A stretch of 64,000 nucleotides of DNA, taken from assembly GCA_016801885.1 (NCBI GenBank), contig CM028900.1, positions 7,843,501-7,907,500 on the forward strand, in the 5' to 3' direction. Positions 13,304 to 25,433 of this stretch are shown here, in pieces. The DNA comes from Toxotes chatareus. Taxonomy: Eukaryota; Chordata; Actinopteri; Toxotidae. A program made the position numbers and the translations under genes. How positions within the stretch are numbered: the first letter of the stretch is position 1; every line of letters begins with the position of its first letter. Under the pieces are notes generated by a model that did no database searches, was not told where the DNA came from, and worked only from the letters and a program-made list of their open reading frames with translations.

Positions 13304-13682
13304 TTTAGAGGTGCTGTTAGGTGGATTTAGTTACATTTGGAGAGAGCCAGGCTAGCCCCCATTTCCAGTCTTATTTTAAGTTGGAATATGTAAATATTTT
13401 AGTTTAAAACATTTAAAAATTAACAGAATGTGAAGACATCACAGTTTTACTGTTATGTCAAAGAGTGCATTTCCTTGAAGCTCTGTCTACCCAAACTTTC
13501 TGTACCCTTTTTTTCTTGGAGCGGGAGTTTTGACAGTCAGTTCTTCCACAATGCCACTTTAAGCTAAGCTTACACAGCGGCTGGCGGTAGCATCATACTT
13601 ACCTGGAAGTGAAACTGATCTTTTCATCCGACCCTTGGCAAGTTAATAAGCATATTTCCCAAAATACTGAACTTTTCCTTTA
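13304..13682 (+). repeat. Decayed teleost dispersed repeat, copy 1, split by an insert
   Basis: The left part (ctttagaggtgctgttaggt, then agccaggctagc and tttccagtct) and the right part (aagctaagct, then catatttcccaaaatact) are two pieces of a repeat I recognise from many fish genomes. Between them about 13385-13560 is foreign to the family as I know it and may be a later insertion. A second copy lies on the minus strand around 37165-37430. The class is unknown to me; it has no coding capacity here. Confidence 0.6.
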
Positions 13683-14400
13683 ATATGACAAACATTAAAC
13701 TTATGCACTTTCTCTCATTTTTATTTGTTTCTTGTTTTGTCTGTAAAGCTTGTAATACAGTTAGATGTAAACTGTTCCTTTGAGTATTTTGATCAAGGAT
13801 TGTAATTGTTTTATTGAGTACTGATCTTTTTGAGTACAGTTTTTACAGCAGCACTGGCTCTATTTCAGAAGCTGGGTATTAGAGGGTAATTACTACATGT
13901 TAGATTATGTCATTTACTGGGGAAGATGAGGAGTAGAGAATGAGTCACCTCCATCAATTAATTTGATATATGAGTCGATAAGGGATATGGGTGGGATATT
14001 TGCCACATCTCTGCTAGTCACAAGGTGATAATTTGAAATTCCCTTCAAGGTCTCCCCTTTTTTTAATGAAGCTAGCGATTAAAAGTGGTGTTTCTTACAC
14101 ATGTAATTATTTCTTTATTGATTTGTCAGCATCTTAGGGAATAGTTTCTCATGAAATATATCCCTGCTATGATAACTCGTCTCAATTGCAATCATGAGAG
14201 AAAATCATTACAAGAAAGACCCCCCAGGGGAATGTGGAAACTGGGCATGTTGATGTGATTGTTCAAGTATGTGTGTGTGTATGTTGGCTTGCAAATGTTT
14301 GTACAGTAGTGTGCGTGCTTGCTTGCTGTAGTGTTTGGGCTTTACACTTACTCATGTCTCGTAGAAACAAGGAGGCTTTTGAGCTCATGTACAAGCAGTG

Positions 14401-14469
14401 ACTGATGACTCTTTTCCTCTTTCTCTCCCACCATTGCTCCTCTCCTTCCTTTTCTTTTTATCTTTTTAG
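14401..14469 (+). promoter_or_regulatory. Strong polypyrimidine tract and 3' splice site of the first coding exon
   Basis: About 60 nt rich in T and C end in ctttttag at 14469, a textbook acceptor. It shows that the signal-peptide exon is not the first exon of the transcript. Confidence 0.85.
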
Positions 14470-14489
14470 GCTGTGAGGACGGGGGGAAG

Positions 14490-14571
14490 ATGAGACCTCC
14501 CAGCCCTCTGCTGATCCTGCTGTACATCACGCTGTGCAAGAGTGTGAAGGTGGTCTCTAAGAGGGGCTCAG
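14490..14571 (+). CDS. il1rapl1: IL1RAPL1-like receptor, signal-peptide coding exon (first coding exon)
   Basis: This exon encodes residues 1-27 plus the first base of codon 28 of an interleukin-1 receptor accessory protein-like protein, a neuronal single-pass membrane receptor of the IL-1R/TIR family that organises synapses. The peptide starts MRPPSPLLILLYITLCKS and continues VKVVSKRGS; the leucine-rich stretch at about residues 7-16 is a signal-peptide core. I recall the mammalian IL1RAPL1 start as closely similar, including LILLY and the KVV-KRGS motif. The exon begins at 14470 after a strong polypyrimidine tract and AG (14468-14469), so 20 nt are 5'UTR; the ATG has A at -3. The donor follows TCAG at 14572 (gtattt), phase 1. 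No in-frame stop lies between the acceptor and the ATG, so the start rests on homology and the signal peptide. Upstream exons are noncoding or not identified. Confidence 0.9.
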
Positions 14572-16377
14572 GTATTTAATGCACTGCATCCTCCCACCTC
14601 TTGTGTGGCTACCAGTCTGAAGCCAGTACATGTATCCCCTCTATGTTAATGTATGTCAGTGGCTCTTTTTCATGCATGTGTCTGTGTGTTTTAGTGTTTC
14701 CTCTTCAGACTTTGGTAGCGGCCAACCATTAATGGCTGGCGCCATTGTTGATGTCATTTGTTGACTTCTGGTGAATTTTACTGACGCACTGTAATTGTTT
14801 TTGTGCGTTTGTTTTGTGGACTTCTGTTGGTACTAAATGTTAATAGCCCAGAACTTATGTTGTTGTTATTGTTACCAGTGGATTGTGTTTATCTGGTGAA
14901 AAATCTGTAATTATTGTTTATTGCCTACATTGTACAGTTTCACTCTGAGATTCTGAAGGCCTCAGGTGCTACTGGAAGACACTGGTGTTACAGTACGTGC
15001 TTTAAAAACTTCAGCTGAAAAAGATGATGGACAGGTAATTGCAAAAAATGGTGCCCTCCTCACTTCTGTGTGCAAATGACTCACACAGAAAATAGGAGCA
15101 CTGTTGAGCAATTTAGCTGTAAGCGCAATGCACTGTCTGCATCTTAGGTGAAGAGAATTTCAATTAATGAAAAGATAAACAGTGTACTTTTTAGAATTAG
15201 CTAGACCTACCTCAATCTAGAGAGAGTGACAGCTACTAAATGATCCAGTTTCTCAGTGACTGGGTCACCAAGGGTTAATGTGAAACTCATTTTGGCTCTA
15301 AATGCCAGCAAATTGAACATCAATTGTGAACAAATGCAAAGGTCAAAAGAGAAAATGGAGAGCAAAAAGATTGAAGGTAGAAACTTTTCATGACAGGAAT
15401 ACAGAAGGATTCAAGCAGGCAGTTCAAACAGTGTGAAGACAAACTGCCATTACAGGGAATAAATAGGTATTTTATATTGCTATTTTATACAGTCAGTATT
15501 CACAGGTACATGAAATGTACGGAGACTATTTAAAAAATCTCACTTGGCAAGTAAAATAATTTTTTAAATTTTCATATTTACTTAAGTCTTTGGATCATAA
15601 GACGAATTCTTTTGAAAATTCATTGTTTGCAAACAGGAATGTGCATTTCTGTGTGCTTGTGTGCACATGCGTATTTATGTGTGCATGTTTGTATGTGCTC
15701 CTTACATGCTGGGATGTTTGTCTTTCAGTGTGTCTGGGTGTTTTTGTACTGGAGACGTGAATGGGCATGTCTCAAGATTTAAAGACTGACCTTTAGCTAA
15801 AGGTTTTACATTGAAGAATGCAGACCTACTAGACGGACACAGAAACACAAAGAGCAGAGGGGCAACTTATCAAATGAATCATGTGCTTCAGACAGCAAAG
15901 ATGGTCACTGACGCAGAATACAGACACACTTACCCATACACCTACTAAAGTGGGGGAAAAAACATACAACATCAGCAACTTGAAAATATACTAACACAGC
16001 TTTAAGAGGTTAAGGAGGTTAGGAGGTTAAGGGGGAACCTGGTCACACTAAAAATTGGCATTGCATCGCTGTGTTCTAGGTTAATGCATATTTACGTATA
16101 AAGAAAAGCTATGCCAGTTACACGTCAAATTTGAATGGACTTAGAGGAAACATCTCAAAAATACTATACCTTTTCACACTTTGCAAAGAGGTGCAGCCTT
16201 CAGATGACTGAGTGCTAATACGGAGTATAATTTATGAGACAGGATTAGCTGATTCTTTTTGTTGTTTTTGGATGTCCCTTTTGAATCCACTTGAGGGCTA
16301 GTTGGTAACTGAATAGCTGGTCATCGTGTGTGGATTATGCGTCACATTGACGGAGGAAGTTGTTACAGCAATAAATC

Positions 16378-17080
16378 ATGAAACCCTGCGACATCAAAGG
16401 ATCCTCTGCAGCTGAGCTGAGAACAATGGCACTAGGTTTCGTGACAAGTGGAGATTCCCACAAATTGCTTGTGCCATTGATGAGAAACACATTAACATCA
16501 AAGCTCCATCCAATGCCCCAGCATACAATTACAATCATAAGGGGACAGAATTCAGTCATTTTACAAGGTGTGTGGTCGACAGTAACATTTATGTTTTCGG
16601 ATATAAATGTTGGACAAACTGGCAAATTCTGTGATGCTCATGTTTTTGCTCTTTTATCTTGACATGATTGAGACCAGGACAACAATTATGTACTGAGGGA
16701 GTAAATGTGCTGCTGGTCATTCATGGTGATTTAGCATGTCCATTACTCCTCTGGCTTATGAAGCCATTTTCAGAACCCAGACGGGCAATGCTTGCAGAGC
16801 TCAACTTTAATTATTGGCTGACTGTGGAGAGGGGCTTTGGGCACCTCAGAAGGCGATGGAGTTCTTAAACAAAATGAGGCAGACATTACCCTTGTCTGAT
16901 GTATTATCTCTACCTGCTGTGCATCGCATGACTTTTCTGAGGATCAGATTGAACAGTTCAACAAGGGAGATGATGATGAAGAGGAAGCTGATGAACTGGA
17001 CAGCAGAGAAAATTGTTTGCTGTTGGGAGAAATCAGAAATGCACTGTGTGCCTAATTTTCAGGGGTATAGCTTGCCATGC
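16378..17080 (+). pseudogene. Harbinger-type DDE transposase relic
   Basis: The catalytic core of a PIF/Harbinger nuclease is readable in pieces across frames. From 16440 one frame reads RDKWRFPQIACAIDEKHIN, then IKAP and YNYNHKG, where the D of AIDEKH is the first catalytic Asp. A second frame carries SVILQGV and FSDINVGQTGKF followed by DAHVF up to about 16660. The first frame resumes with VIHGDLACPLLLWLMKP (second Asp) and FNYWLTVERGFGHLRRRW (third acidic residue, Glu) to 16868, and further downstream another frame reads GDDDEEEADELDSR and GEIRNALCA. At least three frame changes and a TGA near 16632 break it. The usual N-terminal helix-turn-helix part is missing or unrecognisable. All three DDE residues persist, but no intact protein can be made. 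Confidence 0.78.
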
Positions 17081-17489
17081 AAAACATAATACAGTGAAAC
17101 AATGGCACAGTCTTTCATTAACTACAGTGATACAAATCCATATTTGAGTGCACATGTACCAACAGTAAACGTGCACCTATTAAATTTGATCAAAAACTGC
17201 TATTAGTAACGTTAAGATCATTGTTTAGTGGATGTACAGTTAACAGAAAAAAAAATTGTGTCACACATTCACTGAATGGCAATTCCATGTTTGGTTTTAC
17301 AGATGCAGCCTTACCACTGGTTGTACTGGTCCAATTATTCACAAGTGTCCAGTTCTTTACAAACACTTATTGGTTTGTGTTAGTGTTGTGTAATATAGAT
17401 GACACTGATGGGTTGCCACTCAAGCCATTAGCTGGTTTCGGGGCCACTTCACCTTTGGTGTGGGTGGATGCCTAAGCTGTTTAGTTGTT

Positions 17490-18720
17490 GCAAAAGTCAT
17501 TCCATGGGCCATAGGGGACATGGTCCGCTATGGTACAGGTGAATGATACATAGACCTTGCACTCGTAGTGGTTGACCACAGTGGAGCTGCATGAATCCAG
17601 TGTGGTAATTGTGTGTGCTGTTGTTGACCAGGACACAAAGCAGTGAGAACTGCGCCCATAACATGGGGAAACATCTGATGGTTTGCTTGTTGCTGGGCAT
17701 AGACTGGAGTCTTCTTTCCTCTGCCTCCTACTGTGCCCTCAACAGTCTGTCAAAGGCTTCACTTTGCTGTTTTTGATGTTTCTGCTCGGCTTCATACATT
17801 TCCTCTAGCTGCCTTTTCTGCTGAGCTTTGTAAGCCTGTAGCCCACAAGCCACTAAACTAGTTTTGGGCTTGTGCTTCTTTGCTTGAGCCCCAGGAATGG
17901 CCAGCCTTTCACTGACTCCTTCATTCTGCCCTTTATGACCCTTACTGTTTGTATTCTGTGGAGCATCAATGGCCTCTTTATCAGGGGATGTGCTCTGAGC
18001 TGTAGTGGTTGGCTTGCTTGCTTCTTTATAATTAGGTGTGTTGTTGGAAGTTCCCCTGTACAGATAATTGGTAACAGTTCTCTGAACAATAAAATGGCAC
18101 CGTTAATGAATATATTAATTGCCTAATACAAAACCAAACCTTCAGTACAAGTAAATGTTCAGGCCCATGGTAAGTAAGATCTTACAAAATGTAGCAAAGA
18201 ATTCAGTAATCGATGAAAATAATCTTATTGTGTTAATGTATAAAACATATATAATTAGAAAATGTTTAGCACTATAAAAACAAATAAATTAAAATAGTGT
18301 TATATAAACATGGAACATTTGTACTGAGTGTTGTCCCTAACCTGTGGTCATAACTATAGTACTGTGGCACTAAAACTGTTTATTATTCCCTTACAGGTTA
18401 GCTGCAGTTGCCATAATCACCCTTACTGAGATAATGAAGCACTTGTGCATGGCTAATTCAAATTGTGGACATCAACCTCTGTACTCGAAATGTACACTCA
18501 CCATCTAGCTACAAATCTCCAGAGTAACTGGTAACACTAGCAGGATTCAAGGATGGAGTCTCTGAGGAAATGTTATTGTCATAGGATTGGACAAGGTCCA
18601 CTGGAGAAACTGTTGGTCCTGTCCCAAGGATTAGGTCCAGCTCTTCAAACGTGGGACCTTTTCTTTCTCTTCTCCCCAACTTTTGACTTTTGCATCTCTC
18701 ATCCCCTTTAAGTACCGTTG
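17490..18720 (-). pseudogene. Myb/SANT-like Harbinger accessory protein relic
   Basis: Read on the minus strand, 18715-18545 gives a peptide containing GRRERKGPTFEELDLILG, like the segment after the Myb/SANT domain of transposon-encoded DNA-binding proteins. Further down, 17881-17732 gives CGLQAYKAQQKRQLEEMYEA and QSEAFDRLLRAQ, a charged coiled-coil C-terminus common in that family. An in-frame TAG at 17728-17730 is followed by EAEERRLQSMPSNK. The N-terminal trihelix/SANT part, expected above 18720, was not recognised. In the family this protein carries the transposase to the nucleus and binds transposon ends. The assignment rests on position and general character more than on any signature residue. 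Confidence 0.5.
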
Positions 18721-19658
18721 CTACAGTTTCTTTAGTTTAACACAGAAATGTTCAGTGGACAGAAACGTACTGCATTACTAGTCCAGGTCAGAGCTCGATT
18801 CATTCAGTGTCCAACTGCTAATAAGACTGGGTAAGAGGATTTGTTGTACTTTACAGCTATGACTTTAAATCTCCCAGGTGTCTGGGCATGCACAACATTT
18901 AAAGTTGCTGTGTCCTTAAAAGACCATAGAAAACATAGGCGATTTTATGGACATTGGCACTTGATGCACTATAATAAATTGTTTAAGACAAGAGTAATAC
19001 TTAAGTGGTAATAATAACAATGACTGGTTAAACTAAAAGGTTAGATACAAGGCTGAACTCACGTCATTGAAATCAGCTTTGTATGTATTTTGATCAGATC
19101 CACACCATTTTAAAAATCTATGAAATATACAGTATCCATTATTGTCAACTAAATTACTGTATATGATGTTGGTCATTTATCTATCTTTAGCTTTCTTCCT
19201 TTTGGTAATAGAATACAATAACACAAGGACAGACTAATTTAATCTGATTTCTGTTCAGCTATTGTGCTGTCTTAATACCTAATGCATATGACTGCATATG
19301 TGTGTCTCAGTCAGTAGGTATTTGTATAATCAGAAATGTGGCATGGTTTATGCAGGACTTTGAATGTGTGTGGTTATACACTTGGTCTGTGGAGGATTTC
19401 CATATAGATCAGAGCTAGAACAGCACATCAGATCAATCAAGTGGGTCCTCTGGGTCTTTCAGTCAAATATCGATAGCAGTAAAGTCAATATTACCCCCCA
19501 ACTGTGGGGTCAAAGGTGATGGAGTGTCAGTGGGCAGTTTGGCTGTTTAATACCACTTTGAAAGGCTCCTCTGTCTTCTGTCTACCTGAAAGATTATAAA
19601 TGGAGGCACGTGCAAAATCAGATGAGCTTGTTATCTGGGACATGGATACTGTCACTTT

Positions 19659-19663
<5 letters not shown>

Positions 19664-19695
<32 letters not shown>
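19664..19695. repeat. (TC)n microsatellite
   Basis: Sixteen uninterrupted TC units. Mirror-symmetric polypyrimidine can form a triplex. Confidence 0.95.
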
Positions 19696-19697
<2 letters not shown>

Positions 19698-21328
19698 CAT
19701 GTGTTTATACAGTGCTGTTGTACATATGGGGCCAAATTTACACATATTCAACACACCAACTAAAGCAGCGAACAGTGCCATTTTTCATTTTTAATGTGTG
19801 TTTGAAAAAACAAAACCATGGAAAAATTGAGCAATATGTGGCATCTTGAAATTCTAATTTCAATTAAGTTGTTTGATTCAGTTAGTTTTTAAATACCTTG
19901 AGTAAAATACTGTATTTGTCACATCTGTTTCTCTAAATGTACACAGCCATCTGTCAGTGTGGACACTGCAGGTGTTGTGATTTCAGTATTTTTACTTACA
20001 CTTTTTTTTTTTAACTTCAATAAATGATGTTGCTCAAACACATTCACAAAATAATAATTTAACAAAAAAAGATTTTTTCTGCCCACTTTACTCTTCTCCC
20101 CAGTACTAGCTTCTGGCAAATTAAACAGAATGAAGGTAAGGTGTCTGAGTTAAACATGAAATGTAGTAGTAAAGAAGATTGATTGGCTGATAAAGTCCCT
20201 GGTGCGTGATTGTTTTCTGGTTCAAAGGTTTGGGACGTTTGTCTTCATGTGCTGGAGATGAAAGAGATGGAGCAGCTGGACTCTCATGGCTGCTATTAAA
20301 TTAACTTCAAATGACCACCTCTGGCGTCTAACATTGACCTGTGTCAAAGTCGTTGATAGGAGGTTGTTATTATTGTTGAGTCTGAACCAGATATTTTAAT
20401 ACAATGAAGTGGGAGGAAGAGAAAGTTTGAGAGAAAGAAAGAGACCTTTGTTTGGATCACTGTTGTAATGCATTGTTTGCGGGGCATTTGGTATCAGATG
20501 CGAATTCTCTATTGTTTCTGTTGGATTGCAGGAAGGGCTGGGAATTTGAATCCACAACCTTGAATAGTTATGGTTGAGGGATCAGCTATGAGGGCTTGAT
20601 TAGCCCCCAGGAGACACTGGATAAAGCAGCTATTCAATTGATTTTTCCCTCCCAGTGTCCAGACGGCATTCCCAGAGTTTGTAGCACTCCGAAATCCTAT
20701 AATTATTCAATGTGGAGCCTGCTTGGGCCTGTATTACCCGGACTAATGAGTTTCCCAAAGGTGTGGAGGCTGCATGTGTCTCTTATTCCCTCATTCTTTG
20801 CACCACACTTCGCACTGCTCACGGTTTTTATGACCAGTCAAGCTCTTCAGAATTGGGTATCAGTTGTGGTAGAATGTTGTTGTGTGTGCATTCTGTTCAT
20901 TTACAGGTCAAGTTTGACCCACATCTTGGAGTGTGTGTGCTCTGCTGCTGCAAATGATGGTTTTAACTCTAGGCGCTTTGCTCAATATGTCTTCTCACCT
21001 CTGTGTGATTGTGCACTGGACTGACCAAGGCCATACTCACACTGCGTGAGATTCACTCCCAGGGACTCTTAGCTGGTCTCTGACAGAGACAAGCTGTCAA
21101 GGTCCATCCATCAGATTCCAATTGTCTCTTTCTTGGTCCAGCTCGGCCCAATCAAGCCTGAGCAGGCCTGTTCCAACCTCTCTGTTGGAGAGCAACCCAT
21201 AAAGACCCAGCCTTTAATCAGACAGGACAGGGACTCTTTAACTGGTTTCTCAGTCTGCTTGCAAACCCAAGTACCAGTTTGCAGTAGGCTGTAAGCCCCA
21301 GTGAGGAATGTTACATATGGGTTCAGGC

Positions 21329-21420
21329 AAAAAAAAAAAAAAAAAAATGGTGATCTGCACACCACAACAGACACATTGCAGTGTCAAATATTGTTTAGAA
21401 CAAGAGCTGGGGGGGGGGGG
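21329..21420. repeat. A-run and G-run
   Basis: A 19-nt A-run (21329-21347) and, 61 nt on, a 12-nt G-run (21409-21420), separated by unique sequence. No retroposon body is recognised upstream of the A-run. Confidence 0.85.
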
Positions 21421-23856
21421 ATCAAGAAATAATATAGATTGTCAAAAGTATTATATGCAGTGCTGAAAGAGTAAATGTGTTAGATCGAGAGAAAGTCAAT
21501 CTGACAGCTCTGATCAGTCAGTGACTTCTTTGCTCGATTAGATTTGTTCACATGTACATCAGTAATGTTATTATCTAAACAGTTAATCTACTTAGTGAAA
21601 AACAAACTATGGATTGACAGATGACAAACATAGTTTTACATCTTGTACACAAAGAACTGCTGAAAATGCTGTTGATTTGTTATTGCTATTTTCCTTTTCT
21701 ATCCTTGGAATAATGTCCAGCTCTCTGTTGAGTGTATATGTCTTGGGCATGACTGGAAACAGGAATAAAAAGCAAAATTAGACATATTTCTCTGCACATT
21801 TTTTTCAAACATCTGTTGGCACTGCTCTGTCCATTGGACTGGATCAGAGTTTCAGCAGAGATCAGTTGAGAAATCATCACTGTGGGAAGTTTGAGATGAA
21901 GTGGCAACAGCAGCCGGTCAACCGAATAAACCACATCTCCTCTTTAGATCCAGGCCTTGAGCAGAAAACCTTCCCCTCAGTCTTCTCAAACACATACTTT
22001 CATCTTAAGCAATACCCCCTGCCCAACTGCACACTTTTTGTGTTGGGTTCTGACTGTCTTATCCAGAGAGAGCACAACATTTGCTTGAAAGGGGACTCAG
22101 GACCTGGTCCACCAGGCTTTGAGAAATGGGAACTTGAATAACCTGAAAGGATGTGTTCAGCTTTGCAGGATAAAGAAGTACTTTCTTGGAGACTAGTGAC
22201 ACAGAGAATTTTTGAGTATCATTTGCTCATTTCTAATGGCAAAAAATCCTGATATCCTGATCGATTCAGATGGTCATTAAACAGGGATATCAAAATATGA
22301 CACGTCGTTCGTTGGACTGTGATGTATCATAAGAATGGGGCTTCACTAGGCACTGTGGAACTGATACTGTTTCAGTAAAAGCCTTTAATTCAGCCTTGAT
22401 GGATTTGTGCTCAGGCCATATGGCTTTTTGCGCATGACCACACCAAAGACTGTTATGGTAGAAAGATACAAGCATCACAGGCCTTGGCATGCCTCTGGTT
22501 TGGTGGTAAAAAGGCAGGGGGACTGGATAAGCTTTGCTGTAAACTTTAACCTTAACGATGGATGTATTAAGAGCACTGGATGCCGTGTATTCCACTAAAA
22601 ACTGTTCACTACATGTGTACGGCAAAAAGCTAACTCATTGCTGACTCCTTGCTCATTTAAATGACATGAAAAAAATCTTTTTTGAGAGATTTTAATGACA
22701 CTAATGGCATAAATTGTGACAATACAATACAATAATTGTTTGGACACTCATAAAAGATATTTATTAATTAGATATTTAGATATTTGATATTTGTTTTACA
22801 AGTGTTTCTTTTCAATTGATCATTCTGAACCCCAGTCATTAAGTGACCAACAATTCTGGCCAGTTTTACAACTTGCACACAACCAGTGCTGTTCCTGGAG
22901 GCTTGACCCTAACTCACTCTCTTTATTCCCATCGTAAGCTCCAATGTTTCTGTCACTGTGTGCAATTTCATTGTCAACAGAATTGCATGTGACCCAAAAG
23001 GGTCACTTGTGTAATTTTGAGCCGAATGTAGGGAGCATTACGTTCCTTAATAGACCTGGTCAGATCAGAAAGTGGCAGAGTGAGATTGCTGAGATATTGT
23101 TATTATAGGAGGTAGAAAATTAAAGCTAATCCACCCAGCAAGCTACATTAGCTCAGCAGTCGCAACTAGCAAGCACACCAGGTAACTCACCAACTAAATT
23201 CTTACACACTTATGAACAGTTTTAACAGAGTTATACAACCCACATTTCTGACATCTCACCTCAGAATTGTGTAAAATTGGAGCTGTGATGCAGTAAGGCA
23301 GTTTTAGGCACCACAGGTTTTTTTGATGGCTCACCATGTGCAGAGGTTGAGCACTGTGTAGCGACGTGCACGACCCACCCATCAATCAGTGTCCCCTGGT
23401 CAAAGGTTGAGTTCAGTGTATCATGATGCGAATGGTTCACAGGGCCCAACGTGTGTGTGTGTGTGTGTCTTGTCTTCTGCCCCAGACTGACTGCCAGGGC
23501 ATAAACAAACAATAGCCCTGATTATGAATTGCTCACAGCTGCGACTCTGCAGCATCATAGCCTCTGCTGCCTCCACTGTCCCATACAGAGACAAAAAATA
23601 AAATGCTGCATGAACACTTTGTCCGTTTATGCACTCCAAATGTCATGAGAGAGCCAGACAATACACATCACTAAACACATCCAAAGCCTGCTGACTGGTC
23701 TGTTAGCTGGAATAATGGCTTTTAAACACGGCCTGCAGGGATGGGTGAACATGGTGCAGTGGAAAACAACATTCTGCACTCAGTTCAAATGCAAGAATGA
23801 GAGCCTCACTGTCTTACACTTAACCCAGTAGAGGCACTGCCTTACAGTAAATATGT

Positions 23857-23945
23857 ACTTAGACTTAGACTTAGACTTAGACAGACTTTATTGTCATTCA
23901 GGTATACAATGTATACAGAACGAAATTTCGTTGCGTTGTATTTGT
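23857..23945. repeat. (ACTTAG)n hexamer array with attached retroposon-like motif
   Basis: Four ACTTAG units and a partial one (23857-23882) are followed by actttattgtcattcagg and the palindrome CGAAATTTCG (23921-23930). The combination of hexamer array, ctttattgtcatt and a gaaatttcgttgc block recurs in fish genomes as the 3' end of a non-LTR element or SINE. I infer an old minus-strand retroposon tail; the class is unassigned. Confidence 0.5.
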
Positions 23946-24426
23946 AGAGTCCTTGAGAGGAATTAGCTTCCTTTAATGTGCTTCCTGACTGTACATTAAA
24001 GGTAGAATGTAAATAAAAGGATCCCCTTACTGCAAAAAATCCAAAGACAAAATCTGAACCTGCTAACAGGTATTCAGATTCAATTGGTTTCCATGTCTTT
24101 TAATACAAGGACTAACATTGTTATATACATATAGGACTAGCACAGCTGTCTTACCAAGGAGTGTTTTCAAGGTTTGTTAACATCAAGAGCATTTGTATAA
24201 ATAAATAATTCAGCAGAAATATACATATATGTAAATTAACCTCTAATGCACATGCTCAAAAAAACAACAACAACAAAAAAACCAAAAACAAACTCTGGAG
24301 CTGCAGAATGTTACCACCTGCGCCTGCTGGTGTAATGTGGCGTGATGTCCCAAAAGCCTCTGGAGTCAGCTTGCTGTCTACATACTCTGATTTGGCAATA
24401 CATAGCTACCCACTGATCCTAGCAGG

Positions 24427-24428
<2 letters not shown>

Positions 24429-24502
<74 letters not shown>
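24429..24502. repeat. (GT)37 microsatellite
   Basis: Seventy-four nucleotides of uninterrupted GT. Likely polymorphic in length and able to form Z-DNA. Open frames across it on both strands, encoding poly-Cys-Val or poly-Thr-His, are artefacts. Confidence 0.98.
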
Positions 24503-24503
<1 letters not shown>

Positions 24504-25400
24504 TATTTACTGAAACTTTCTCCTTGTGTGACTTGTGATGTCCTAGCCATGGCCTATTGCTGTTTCTCTGAGCAGGGATTAAAAAAAAAACGATACAACC
24601 CATATTCTAGATGACTCTGCAAAGTCCCCACTCCAAATTCCTGATTAGAGCCTGTCATGGACAACTGTAAATCTGACATGGCCCCAAGGCAGTGTGGGGG
24701 ATGAAGTCCGTGGAGCTGACGCCTGAATAACCTCACGATAAGTGTGAGGACGGGAACACAAAATCCAGCCAGTCAGTCAGTTAATTTATTTGTCGAGGCG
24801 CTCTCTTTTCATTTCACAAATCATACTGCAGCAGTTTATCTGACACTTGAAAACTGAAATGTGCCTGTCTATACATTTCCTCTGTCAAGCAGATAGGCTA
24901 AATGACACACACAAATAAGATGTAGTGAGACCTTGTCTCTACTTGTCATGCCTGTCTCATACCCCCAAGGCTTCCTAGATTCTTGTATTGAACATTCATT
25001 CCTCCCATTTCTAGTGGAGGAAAAGAGTGTAATAGTTTATTGACAGATCAGCTGTCCACATTGACATCTGTACACATTGATGTACGATGGCAGCTAGTCT
25101 CAAGTTAAACGATTGATCACCTTGAACCTTTAACTTGATAGATCTAAAATGATGCCACGCATTGAGGCGTAGCATCAGCCTCTGTCTTGTGTCTCTTTTT
25201 GCTAGGCCAATTGCATTTGAAGCCCATTAACATTGCTGTGCCTGTCCTTGGTGTCTGTTTTCTTGAATGTGAGCCACTAAGCAGGGATGTCTAACTAAGG
25301 ATGTATTGATAGTAAGTAGAGATTATGGTTCCCCGCATCAGCCCACAAGACATCAATAGGGAAACAAGCCAACTCACAGGAAGATGAGACATACAGTATT

Positions 25401-25433
25401 CACATGTATAACATACATACAGTTATACATGTG
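25401..25433. repeat. Perfect 12-bp inverted repeat with 9-nt spacer
   Basis: CACATGTATAAC (25401-25412) and its complement GTTATACATGTG (25422-25433) flank ATACATACA. A partial third copy, acatgtataac, follows at 25435. It may be the residue of a short palindromic mobile element or chance in AT-rich DNA. Confidence 0.75.

Larger units (their letters stand above)
16330..18775. mobile_element. Decayed PIF/Harbinger-like DNA transposon with two opposed gene remnants
   Basis: A transposase relic on the plus strand (16378-17080) faces a Myb/SANT-type accessory-protein relic on the minus strand (17490-18720). Autonomous vertebrate Harbinger elements typically carry just these two genes. Terminal inverted repeats and the 3-bp target duplication were not resolved, so the borders are approximate. 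Both genes carry frameshifts or stops, so the copy is dead. Confidence 0.75.

Noticed and set aside
20596..21024. 142-codon frame on the plus strand
   Set aside because: No recognisable homology or splice context, and composition like the surrounding intron. An overlapping frame is also open, as expected by chance.
22290..22625. 111-codon minus-strand frame with protein-like composition
   Set aside because: I looked for transposase or receptor similarity and could not name any, and no splice sites or neighbouring exons support it.
24308..24614. Cys-Val-rich and Thr-His-rich open frames
   Set aside because: They are translations of the GT microsatellite.
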